Below are positions 1 to 10,800 of a stretch of 54,566 nt of DNA, one piece after another. Position numbers and translations under genes: made by a program. The notes under the pieces are model-generated. The model searched no databases. It was not told the origin of the DNA and was given only the letters and a program-made list of their open reading frames with translations. Numbering within the stretch: position 1 is the stretch's first letter; every line of letters begins with the position of its first letter. Origin of the DNA: a virus; IMG/VR virus record IMGVR_UViG_3300021368_000438, positions 1-54,566 of that record, one strand, 5' to 3'.

Positions 1-12
1 TGTTGTTCACTG

Positions 13-636
13 TTAGGCTTCTTTAAGCCAAGTGTATATTTGTTTTGTTTTGTCTGTTCGATCATCTAGCCCGTGGTATCCACCATTGACACGCTTGGTA
101 ATTTTCTTGATGACCTCGTCGTTGACACCTTCGTCTGCAATCTTAAACAAATTGTTTTTATTGAAGAACCAAAGGGCTGTCTCGAAAGCATATTCCTCTT
201 CGACCAGGCTAGGATCAGTCAAGACGTCTGGCACACCCATGTCTGACGCAAAGGATTTGTAATTTGCCTTGCCCGTAATTTGCAAGAAACCTCTGCCCAC
301 AAAATTTTGGGCGTCTTGAACAGAAAAATTTCCGAGTGACTTGCGAAGGTAAACCTTGCCAGCAATTTTTGCTGGTTGTCTGTGATACTTCTTGGCTTCT
401 TCTTCAGTTTTAAAACGTGACGGCCACGTTCGCATAAGTGCTTCCCAACTGTAGTTGAGGTTCTCTCGACAGATTGTAAACTTTTCACTCTCGTGCGACG
501 ACTGACCGAGAAGATGCGCCCCTCGTTCGGGCGACAGCTCATAGTGTTTAGCGATTGCTCTCGCCGTGTTTGGCCCAAAAGCACCATCAGCCCCAACGCC
601 GACTTTCTCTTGGAGTTTTCGCATTGCGTTACTCAT
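13..636 (-). CDS. GH19-type endolysin (chitinase-fold lysozyme)
   Basis: Peptidoglycan-cleaving endolysin of 207 aa. Residues 5-45 resemble a small peptidoglycan-binding repeat (DGAFGPNTARAI). A catalytic-type Glu follows at residue 49 in SSHESEKF, and the GH19 signature GRGFLQITGKANY lies at about 114-126. The family cleaves the glycan backbone; release across the membrane would depend on the holin encoded just upstream. I chose the ATG at 636 rather than 663 because it overlaps the previous stop as TAATG and has GGAAGGGAAA just before it. There is no signal peptide, so it should be holin-dependent. It is the last gene of the minus-strand virion and lysis transcript. The family call is strong; substrate detail is inferred. 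Confidence 0.88.
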   Translation of the reverse strand: MSNAMRKLQEKVGVGADGAFGPNTARAIAKHYELSPERGAHLLGQSSHESEKFTICRENLNYSWEALMRTWPSRFKTEEEAKKYHRQPAKIAGKVYLRKSLGNFSVQDAQNFVGRGFLQITGKANYKSFASDMGVPDVLTDPSLVEEEYAFETALWFFNKNNLFKIADEGVNDEVIKKITKRVNGGYHGLDDRTDKTKQIYTWLKEA

Positions 637-824
637 TAAATTTCCCTTCCAAATTGTACGCATCGATAGGCCATGAGCGTACTTTCCACATATGTATTCA
701 AAATGATTTCTATCCCGTGTCGTTTAGTAACTTCCTCGCAGGCTTCGCGTGTAGGAAACACTGGACTTCCAGCAGCAAAGCATGTGTCTGGCCCACATAA
801 AATGAAGACCGCGACCCAGATCAT
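636..824 (-). CDS. small exported protein, possible outer spanin or lysis accessory
   Basis: A 62-aa protein with a hydrophobic N-terminus (WVAVFILC) followed by a Cys and FAAGSP, which looks like a signal peptide. The mature part is short, with one more Cys near residue 54. It sits between a membrane-anchored coiled-coil protein and the endolysin, overlapping both by stop/start contacts (TAATG at each end), so it belongs to the lysis cassette. An outer-spanin or similar periplasmic role is suggested by position only. No clear lipobox is visible (FILC and PDTC do not fit well). The function is not recognised. Confidence 0.6.
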   Translation of the reverse strand: MIWVAVFILCGPDTCFAAGSPVFPTREACEEVTKRHGIEIILNTYVESTLMAYRCVQFGREI

Positions 825-1099
825 TACTCAGTCTCGTCTGGCGGTGGCTTATTTCCGCAAAGACGCTCGTAAACCATGTCGTTTGTGTACGCTTCAGCCC
901 ATTTATTTTCTGTAAAAGTACAAAATTCCCATAAATCATGGACGTCTGCGTTAAGATATTCGATGTTCTCTGCCTGCGCCGAAACGGTTTCTTGCAAGTG
1001 CTCGATGTCATGCACCAATCCGCTGATGTACCAGACGAGTGCCACCAACTGAACAGCCATAGCAAAGACAAGAGCGACGGGTATCTTTAGATCAGCCAT
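824..1099 (-). CDS. membrane-anchored coiled-coil protein, inner-spanin candidate
   Basis: A 91-aa protein taken from the ATG at 1099, which overlaps the previous TGA (TGATG). The longer frame from 1180 would run into the upstream gene. Residues 5-25 form one strong transmembrane segment (PVALVFAMAVQLVALVWY). Then comes a heptad-like stretch (HDIEHLQETVSAQAENIEYL) and an acidic Pro-rich tail. One N-terminal membrane anchor plus a periplasmic coiled coil is the architecture of Rz-type inner spanins. Its place after the holin and before the endolysin fits. There is no sequence signature for spanins, so this is a positional and architectural call. Confidence 0.6.
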   Translation of the reverse strand: MADLKIPVALVFAMAVQLVALVWYISGLVHDIEHLQETVSAQAENIEYLNADVHDLWEFCTFTENKWAEAYTNDMVYERLCGNKPPPDETE

Positions 1100-1482
1100 C
1101 ACTTTTTGCCCATGAATTGTTTTGTGCCTTTTAAACCTATGGCTGCTAGGCAGACGACATAAACTAGATAAGTATACCACTCTGGCAACTCAGCCAGACG
1201 AGCAAAACCATTCTTAACTGTTTCTTCCATGCCAGGGATAAAGCAGAGACACACGGGCGCTAACACCAAAATTGTTACGACCTCGTCTTTCCAAGAATTA
1301 TGAGTTCCTTGAGCCATTATCTTTTCCCAATCTGCTGTCGAAGTTTCTTTTGACAACAGTATTTTGGCTTTGGCTTCAGCTTCTGTAAGTTTTAATTTGG
1401 CGTTAGCTGCTTGCGCTTGGGTTTTGGCATTGAGCCAGCCTCCAGCCAGTTCAGCTACTGGGCCAATTAGTGCTTGTAACAT
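1099..1482 (-). CDS. holin, 3-TM (GTA-holin-like)
   Basis: A 127-aa protein. It has an Ala/Lys/Glu-rich amphipathic first half (about 15-50) and two clear hydrophobic segments: VVTILVLAPVCLCFIPG at about 68-84 and YLVYVVCLAAIGLKG at about 106-120. A weaker N-terminal segment (ALIGPVAELAGGWL) may be a third. The pattern of a DE-start membrane segment ending in FIPG, then a short soluble stretch with PEWY and a last membrane segment, matches what I recall of holins linked to gene-transfer agents and marine phages. It would form the membrane lesion that releases the endolysin. It overlaps both neighbours by a few bases, as expected in a lysis cassette. Confidence 0.7.
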   Translation of the reverse strand: MLQALIGPVAELAGGWLNAKTQAQAANAKLKLTEAEAKAKILLSKETSTADWEKIMAQGTHNSWKDEVVTILVLAPVCLCFIPGMEETVKNGFARLAELPEWYTYLVYVVCLAAIGLKGTKQFMGKK

Positions 1483-1829
1483 TACTCACCCTCCATTTTT
1501 ATGGTTGCTTTTTTAGATTCTGACTTTGCTGAGTAGGCGTTAAATCCCATGAAAGCTGCGACCACACCTGATGCAGCAATGACGTAAACGCTTGCTATGT
1601 CTGTGATTAGACTTGCGGCTTTATCGAAGCCGAGCACCGAGGCCAGTAGGATTATAAAAGGGTAGATCAACATGCCAGCTAGGGCGAACCCTGTAAACCG
1701 CCGCTCTGCATTGCGCTTTAAGTCACGATCAACCATCTCCAGACGACGATCTTCGAGCGCAAGTTTATTCCACTCGTTAGGTTCTATTACGCCGTTGCCA
1801 TTCTCGTCTGCTTTTTCAAACTCTGTCAT
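1482..1829 (-). CDS. EF-hand membrane protein of the lysis region
   Basis: A 115-aa protein that starts with a canonical EF-hand loop (DENGNGVIEPNEW, about 8-20), with Asp/Asn/Asn at the calcium-ligand positions and a closing Glu. A charged linker follows, then two hydrophobic segments at about 47-66 and 75-97 (AASGVVAAFMGF). The arrangement suggests a small inner-membrane protein whose cytoplasmic head could bind Ca2+. It sits between the giant ejected protein and the holin, so a lysis or holin-regulating role is a fair guess. Similar EF-hand plus membrane proteins occur in marine podoviruses from memory; none has a role I can name. Confidence 0.65.
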   Translation of the reverse strand: MTEFEKADENGNGVIEPNEWNKLALEDRRLEMVDRDLKRNAERRFTGFALAGMLIYPFIILLASVLGFDKAASLITDIASVYVIAASGVVAAFMGFNAYSAKSESKKATIKMEGE

Positions 1830-1838
1830 TCGCTACTC

Positions 1839-4800
1839 CTATTTGAAAGCATTCTTAAACTGGTTACTGAATCCATTGCTGCCGCCGCTTTTCTTTTCGC
1901 CAGCTATCTTGTCAGTAATTCCTTCTCGCGCTGCTCTAATGCCACCGACGACAGGGATGCGTGTTGCAAGTTCACGAGCGGCTGATCTTTCTTTAGCGTT
2001 GCTCTCAGGGGTTGAACCCATCACCGCATCTTTTGCACCAGCACCCATCGTGATCACTGAGTTACCAAGTCCGTATGTCGGGCCAAGGATGGTAGACCAG
2101 ATGCGCTGCTGCCCGTAAGCGCCGTTGTCTAGCTGACTGGCAGACGAGTGAAGGACATCTGCAATCAAACCGAAACCGCCCATTTGCATGAGACCTTCCA
2201 TGTACCAGCCCAAAAAGTTCTGCTCGTTGCCGTGAACTTTTTCGTCGTAACCCATAAATTTAGCAGCGTTACGCACTCGAACCTCTGCTGACTTTTCGTC
2301 TTCGCCACCACGCATCTGAACAATATCCTTGATTGCCAGAGCGCCCATGCCAGAAGCTGGGCCAAGTGACATGAAGTATAGAAGTGGTTTAAAGTTACCG
2401 TGTCTGTAGGCTTCAGTTAAGACGCTGCCTGCCATTCGCTGCATCATCAGTGGGAAAGATTTAAGCTGGAACAACAGAGCGCCTGTGGGTGTCTGCGCCC
2501 AGAGAGGCACGTCGTTTGCATTAGGTTGGAAGACACTTTGGTTAGCAAAGTTTAACACGCCAATGCGTAAGTTTTTGTCGCTGTCTAGCAGTGACCTGTC
2601 AGACAAAGACACATCGCCTTTGCGCTGACCTTTTGCGTAGTCTTGCATTCCGAACATACTAAGCTGTCGGTACGCCATCTTGTATTGGCGAGACTGATTT
2701 TCGACAGCGACAGACGGGTTGTAATGTTTCGCTGTCTTAGCCTGATACATCTTGAACGCTTCGTATCCAACAGCGCCTGCCATTTTCCTGTTCATGTCCG
2801 TCCAAGGTGTCAACATTGTAGCGTTGAAGAAGGCGTTAGACATTTTACTATCAACACCGCCATACATGTGGATCATGCGGTCGTGGACAATGTTTTCCAT
2901 CGCCACACCGATTTCTTTCATTGCTCTCGCATAATCAGGATCGGAAGCCAGATTGTACTGTGCTTTTGCCCAAGACGAGAACGATGAAGACCTAATGATT
3001 GGGAGAACCAGATCGCCAAGTGATGTTAGGGTTGTAAAGCCAAGCAAGGTAACGTTGTTTATTGATCGCAACGTTCGGCTTGTACTTAACATAACTCGTC
3101 CGTTTGCAGCGCCTCCATTGATTGGCTGCTTACGAGAGACACGCATAGCGTTTTCGATAAAGCCATGAGCATCTTTTGTAATTGGAGTAGCTTCGCCCTT
3201 AAAGTCAGACAACGCACCCATGATCGCGTCAGCTCTGCGCTGGTATGTCTTTGGTATTTCTCCGTTAACTCGTGGCGCAATCTTGTCTAGCATATCACGA
3301 GCCGCTGGTGCGCCAGCAGGCGAGTTAAACACGTCTACCAATGTGTTTACAAACTCCTCTGCCTTCATAGGTTTTGTAGAGAATGGCATGATCGTTTGTT
3401 CTTTTAGATCGACTTCTTCTACGCCGTCTCCGTCAAGCACTCTAAAGTTTTTGACATACTCTTTATTAGTAGAAAGCAGTTTAGCTATGCCTCTTCTGCC
3501 GCCTTCGGCTGCTGTCATGTAGTCACTTACGCCGTGAGAGTTTAGGCCAAACTTTTCTACGTGCAGAAGTCGTCTCGAAGTAGACTCGAAGTATTTAACA
3601 AGCATGGTTTCAAGATCGTTCTCTAAGAACTTATCCATCAAAGCCATAATCTCTGGATGTTTCTCCAGTTCGATCATTCTACTGTAGTCGATAGATGAAG
3701 CTGCTGGCGATGTTGATGAGCCACGGAAACTACCAGTCATTACGCCGTCATCATTATCTAGACCAGACAATGTTTCGGTAATCCCGTCTACAAACTCGTC
3801 TGCTTCTGATTGCGAAACGACCTTACCAGCCGCAGTTTTTTCTTTGAAGAAATATGCTCGCATTGCGTCACGAAATTCAGCTTCGTTTTCTCGTATTTTT
3901 TCTGGAATCCAAACTTGCGGAACATAGTCACGACGATACCCGACAAACATACCAGCATCACGCATACTTTGATGCTCGTCGTTAAACTGCTGACGAATTT
4001 GCGTGGCAACATTGTACTCGTCTGTTGATAAAGCTTTGCCTGCTCGGCTATCTAAGCCAAAGCGTAGTGCCTTCATAATCTTTGCATGTGACTTCGGTTG
4101 CTTTGCCTCGCCCATGCCAGTGAGTACTTGGCTTTTCTTAAACCAATTTGTTGCCGCACCGCCAGCGTCTGGCAAACGCTTCATTGCGTGGTACATCGGC
4201 ATAAACTTTTTAGCGAATGTTTGGTTTTGGTCTGGGAAATGTTTCTTGTACCAGCCACCAAGCCAGTTCATCCCCATACGCTCCATGTTTGTGGATTGTG
4301 CGCTTAGAAAACCTAATGGGCTAAGTTTAGCTACAGCTTTTTCTTCGCGTGGGTTGAGTATGCGTTGCCGCATGATTGACCCCATCGCATCAACAAGGTC
4401 AGGCTCTGCACCGTTTGCTTCTAAGTTGTCTAGAAACTGAGTAGCCATAGCTGGGTCGGCTTTATCTATGTTGCCTTTGACCATCTCTGTTGTCATGACA
4501 CCGTTAAACCCTTTAGTGGCTGCTGGGTTTTCTCTGTAGTACATACGAGCGTCATCGTTATCGAAGTGTTTTGCTTCGATATGCTTGGCTTGCTCTGGGT
4601 TAAACAATACGAATGCGTCGTAAACTTTAGCAGCTCCAAGACGAGCACCTTCTTCGCTCATGTCACCGAACATTTCCCTATCTGAAAGGGTATTCATGTG
4701 GCTTGTCTTCATGCTGTCGTAGCCCATCTCTTCGAGCATAGCGTTCAGTGTCGATTTTGCTTGAAGACGAGAGCCGCCATTTGCTTCTTCGATAATGCCA

Positions 4801-7800
4801 GCAAGGAACTTATAGGCTTGGTCTCCATTTAAGTTCTCGCTTGGCGCTGCGCCCAGACGTTTTGCTAATACTTCTTCTTCAAACAGACCGTTGTCTACCA
4901 TGCGACGGAAGACAGCCTGCATGAATGGGCCGCCAAGGTAATGATTAGTACCGAGAGAGAAGTCTGCTGTGTTCAGCATTCGAGTGTAAAGAGGCATGAC
5001 CAACGGATCGGCAATGATCCCGTTTTGCACAAGCATATCGTCAATGCTTTGCTCTATCTCAAGAAGGTCATCAAGCTCTTCTCTAATGCTTTCTTTTGTT
5101 TTAACTAGAGCATTTCTTTCAAAGTTAATTAGGTCTTTGCTTTCGTCATCAAGGTCGGCAAAGTTAATGCCGTTAAGCATACCGTCTCGTTGCGCGTCAT
5201 TTGCTTCTAGGTTGTCAGATGCAACGGCATACTCTCGTCGCCGCTTAGAAATCTCTGAACGTACTTGTCCCAGCTCGTCGGCTGACTGCATAAGTTCTTC
5301 TTTAACTTCGTCTGACAGGTTTGATCTGCTGATCATCGATGTCATTGCGCCGATGGTGGGTCGTCTGGCATAGACGGCATCCAATGTTTCAGCTTCGGGA
5401 GATATGTAAATGCCAGGGCCGAAAGCTCCACTACCGTCAGACATAACGACGTCTGGGTTAGCGTCTCGGTCAAACGCTTTGCCGTTTGGAGTTGCATGGT
5501 AGTAAGTTATCGGGCCGTTCTCGTCTTCGCTGAATTTACCGCCGCCTGTATACTTTTTAATTGCAGCCATACGGGCAGGGGTAGACTGGCGAAGAACATC
5601 GTTTGCAAATTGGTGTGCATATGTCGGAGATACCGCACGTCCTCGTCTGCCCAGTGTAGCGAGTGGCCCTTTTGGCGGTGTCTCGAACATGTCACCGTAG
5701 AACATAAGCTGACGGAACTGCTGCTTAATATCTTTACGGCCAATAAGACCGTTGACGATGTAGGCAACAAACTCTCTGGCTCTATCTATCGCTGTATGGA
5801 AAGAGTTCTTTAGGCTTAGAGAAGAGAGGTCTCCGCTGTTGAGGGCTTCGAGAATGTCCCCCCGTGCAACACGTTCGCCCATGTATTTTGCGAGACTTTC
5901 CGCGAACCATTCTTCGGCAAGGATGAGTTCCATCTGTGCCTCGCTTGTGTCGGGATATTTGTTTGCATAATCATTGTTAATCCTTGATTTAAGTTTGTCG
6001 TCTGCGCTGCGATAAAGCTGCACAACTGCGTCCATCTCTGCTTCTGGCAACATGCCTGCACGGACAACTGTGTGAGCAACTTCGTGAATGACATCGAACG
6101 GATTAGAGTTACCTTTAGTCAGACCAATAGCCAGACGGCGTGTGTCTGCTCGAAACTTCTTGAACTGCTCGCCGCGAAAATCCATTGCAGCGTTTTTAAT
6201 GCCAGTCGGATCAACGCCTGCAAGGCGAGCCATGTCTGTCGCTGACATAATGTTAGTGTCGTCTAGTACGTCTCGCGTTGCCTTACCCATTAGGTTAATC
6301 ATGCGGTAAGCCATTGTGCGCTGGGTGTAATTTACCACTGGATCACGGTGCGTCAGATATGACAGGATGTTTCGTACATTGAATGGTGCGTTTGGTGGTA
6401 TCCCTGCTGTGGTTGGTACACCACCGCTTGCCGCAACTTCCGTTTTAATACGCTCGCGCAAGTAAACGTTTTCCAAAATTTTTGGCATTTTTTGGGCAGC
6501 GTTATTATTTTTTGTAAACTTACGGCGTTGTATTCTGCGTGTGTTATTCCAAAGAAGAATGTCTACAAGATCGCTATCTCCATCTCGGATTGCATCTCTG
6601 AACATTTGCAGCAGTTCTGGTTCTCTCAGACGAGCTATGTCTTCTGGAATTGGAACTGTTTTAATTAAACCTTGCTCGTAGTTAAGGTTGTCCTTCTCGA
6701 ACATCATAAAGGCAATTTGCTCTTCTCTTGCAGAACTGTCGGCAGTAATAAATTCTCTCTCTAATTCTGCTAAAGACTTACCTCGTAATGAAGCAGTAAA
6801 CGGATCGTCACCCCTACCTGTTTTCTTAGCCAGACCTTTCTCTTTACCAGTGCGGATTGCTTCTGCTTTTTTTCGAGCGTCTGACTTTTCTACTTTGGTT
6901 TTATTGATAGCTCTTTTAGTGGGTTTTACGCGGCCAATAGTTGTCCAGCTTTGAGGCTTGGACGGCATTTCGTTGTACTCTGCTGATCTAAAAGCATGTT
7001 TAAGTACACGCTGCATTGTTTGCAAAGCATACTCAGTAGTCGTGTATTCTATGTTTACGTCTTTACTTGGTGGTTTTGTTGTTGGCGTAAAGTTCTTATG
7101 ACCGTTCGTCCATAAATCTATAAGGGCAGGGGCAACCTTTGTTGGGTCTGCAATTACAGATGTAATGCCTTCTTGTTGAGCGCGAACAAGGGCATCGTCA
7201 GCTTTACCTTCCTCGATAAACGGCTTGCCAGACATTATTTCATTCATGTCAGCCAGACGACCACTAAGGATGTCGGAGTACCGCTTGAACGGCATCAATA
7301 CTTTGCCAGTAAAATACGGCTTAACACCGTATACATCTTTGGGAGAACGTGGCCCGACATTTGCCAGACCAGCGGCCATTATGTTTCGCAACTCTATAAA
7401 TGCGTTGATGACTGCTTCGTCACTGGCGTCAGAGCCAGAGTAACGAGCAATGGCATCGTGTATTGCGTCTTCTGCAATTGTTAACTTAGCGGCATAGCCT
7501 GCGTAGGTTCTGCCTCCAAGAGTTGTTGGGTCTGCAAAGTCACCAAGTTTGCGTTGGTGCATTTCAAAGTCTGGTAGGATTTTAGAGAACTGACCTTCGA
7601 TTGCTGGGTCAATCTTCTTGTTATTAAAGTATCTGTCGAAAACACCTTTGATGTATCTTTGTATCTTCTGCCAGTATGACTTGTCTTCAAACAAGCCAGC
7701 GGATCGTTTCTCTAACGCCCAGCTTACAAAGTTGTCTGAGAAGATGCGCTTTGCCGCTCCAGATTTTTTCGGGTTGTATTCTTTTAGGCTTCGAAGAAGT

Positions 7801-10800
7801 GTCGTATCGCCAGATACAATCTCTTTCTTGAGAGCGCCCCAGAACTTAACACGATCTTCTGGTGTTAAAATGTTTTCGTATGACCATTCTGCTATGCTGC
7901 TTAGTAAATCAGCGTGAGCTGCCTTACCTTGCTCTGCCTTTGGAACAGATATTTCGTTGGTTGCTGGATTGTATTTAAATGCAGCTCCTTCACCGCCAAC
8001 CATGATGGGCGCACGAGATGGATCACCGCCTAAGTTCTCGATAAGCTTTGCGGCTGCCGCACCTTCTTCTGGCGCAACCTTGTTGAGTATTGTTTCGATT
8101 TCGGAGGCTGCACTAATTCTGTCTGTAGTGTTTTTGACGTAGCCACTAGGGATAGAATCCCTCAGTATTAAGTGCATCTGTTCAAGGTCACTGATGAGAA
8201 CAGCCATGTCGTTCTCTGTAGTGGGTAGTGGTGAGCTTTCTGTCTTGTTTATGAACGAGATTACTTGAGCAACGGTAAGGCTCTTACGCTCGCTTGTAGG
8301 CTTGCTAGAACGCCTGTCTAATGCCATTGTCTGAGGTTCTGACAGCTTGCCTATGTCTAGCTCTAGCTTGGATATGCCGTTCTCAGATGCTGGGAAGCCC
8401 AGACCTGTAGCATTGCCACTCATAAAGACACCACCTAGACCTTGGTCTTCGCTAAACTTTGTGAATGTTTCAGAGTTATCCCACGCCCTTTGAAGAGCTT
8501 CTTTTGTTTCACTTAAAGGTCGTTGAAAAGTCTGGATATAATGGACATCAAAGTTCTCTATGCCTTCAGCGCCAGCAAGCTGCTCTACTGTGTAGTTGTT
8601 TCTGGCTTGAGCAGGCGACATTACCCGAATGATGCGCTCGGTTGTAAGGTCTTTTTGTGCTTTTTGTCTGATGATCGGAACACGACTGCCAAATCGAGGG
8701 TCTATGAGGGCAGACGTTGGAACGTTTGGAACGTCGTCTCTCATTTGAGCAGAAGCGTCGAAGCCTTCGCTTAAAGTTTCGTTTACTTTTGTAGGCTTGC
8801 TTTCAACCTTAGTTACTTTGTCTTTAATTAATGGTGTTTTGTCTGTCTTAATAACAACGTCGCCACGTTTCACCATAATGGTTTCATGGCTGTCGTATAT
8901 ACGATTGGTTATACCGTCTGCATAAACTGTTGTGCCAGCTTGCACAGATTTTACGCCACTTAATGTATTAACCTGTGTTGATCTGTTAGCAATAAATGGG
9001 ACAATAGTGGGTAGAAAGTCATCTTCGGTCATTGGCAACTGCTTGCTGTCTTTTATAGTGCCAACAACTTTTGTACCTTTTGCGTTCCGTCTAGCGTTTG
9101 ATTGTGCTTGAGTGAGGGCAGCCACCTCATCCATCATTCTTTCGCTCATAAAGAAATCTTCGCCACTTTCGAGAAGTGATTTATGTTCGGTACGATCTAA
9201 GTCTGCTTTATTTAAACGAGCACCTTTGCGTAGCATTGCCATAATACGCCCGTTATTGTTGCGACCAGCGCCCTCGAACTGAGCAGCTCGTTCTATTTGT
9301 GCGCCTGTGCCAAGACGTTTTGTCTGGGACGCATACGCTTGTGGGTCAAGCCGCATTTTAGATGTGGCTTGTCTGATGTTTACGCGGCGTCCGTCAATTT
9401 TAATTGTAGGTATATCTTCTGGCCTTGCTTCTGCCATGATTTTACCCATTTTTATTTCTCTCAAAGTAGCCAGACGGATTGCATCTTCTTTTGTAAACTC
9501 GTTGGGTTCTGTTACATCGCTATCTGCGAGAAGTTTTTTTGCATAATCAATAATTTCTGGGCTTTCAGCTTTTACTCTAGAGTCTCCTGATAAAAGTCTT
9601 TTTGCATAATTACGAAGTTCTGCATTCTGAGCGTCAGTTGTATTAACTTCTAGAATTTTCTTAGCGTAATCACGAATGTTTGCTTTTTGAACATCTGTTG
9701 GATTGAACGCAGCTATAATGTCGTCTTCAATTTGGCGCATTCTTGCTTGATCAGCCAAGTCCTCGTTGATGCTATCGTTGAGCGCATCGTATCTTCGGAG
9801 GACGTCGTCTGTATCAAACTCAATGTCTGCTGTGTCTAGTTTTTCTTCTAGCAATCCGCGCACTTCTGCTTGGTCTACATCTTCACCGATTTCGGTAACG
9901 TATCGACCAATCAAATCTTCCATACGAGAAGCGTCTGGGTTTACTTTTCCTTTGTTCGCTTTGACTGCTGCTTTTATTTCTTTTGTGCCAATAGTATTCT
10001 CAGGGCTTGGGGTTACGTCATCAAGCGTAATACCAGCATCCATCATTATTTTATGAGCTTTAGCAGATGCCTTGCTGTTTGCGTTTTTAAACTGAACAAA
10101 AGGCTTGTCTGGCGTAGCGTCTTCCAGCGTTTCAGAGAACCTTGCCATAATCGAGGGGTCTTTATTTGCGATTGCCTCGATTGTTTTTGCAAGTTCATTC
10201 ATTGCATTGTTAGCTGGAGCTTCGGTTGTTTTTTCTGGCGCTTTTCCACCAACAGCTTTTGCAAGCGCAGCTCCGTCTTTCTCAATCTGCTGATTAAGGT
10301 CATAAGCTTCTTTAGCTGCTTTGATTTGCGGTTTGCCTACGTTGCCTTTTTCGTTCGGTTCGACAAGCTCAAGGATTTCTTGTCCGTAGCCTTTTTCTTC
10401 GATCTCTTTTTTTGCAGCGTTTGTGTACTTAGAAGTATCAACTGCTGGCTTTGCTTCGGGTTCGGGCGCTGGTTCGTCTACTTTAACTGCTGGCGTTTCG
10501 TCTGGCGCATCTACCTTTGTTGTCTCAGGCTGTGCCTTTGATACCGCCTTTTCAGCTTCGGCTGCTTGCTTTGCTTTTCCAAACTTAATGATTGCTTGGT
10601 TTTGGTTAAACTTTTTGCCAGTAGTTGGATCGGGAATAGTGCTTTTTATTTTACCATTAGCGTCTGTTTCCAGCTTTAGCTCACCGCTATCGATCCATCC
10701 CTGTACATTGTCTGCTGTGTAATCTGTTTTTTCCAAACCTTTATTGATGCTCGCCTTCTGAGCGTCGGAAAGTTTAACAGGTTTAGTTGGTTCAGATGCT

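Noticed and set aside
9870-10541. 223-codon plus-strand frame
   Set aside because: Cys/Phe-rich antisense shadow of the 3296-aa gene with no plausible domain.
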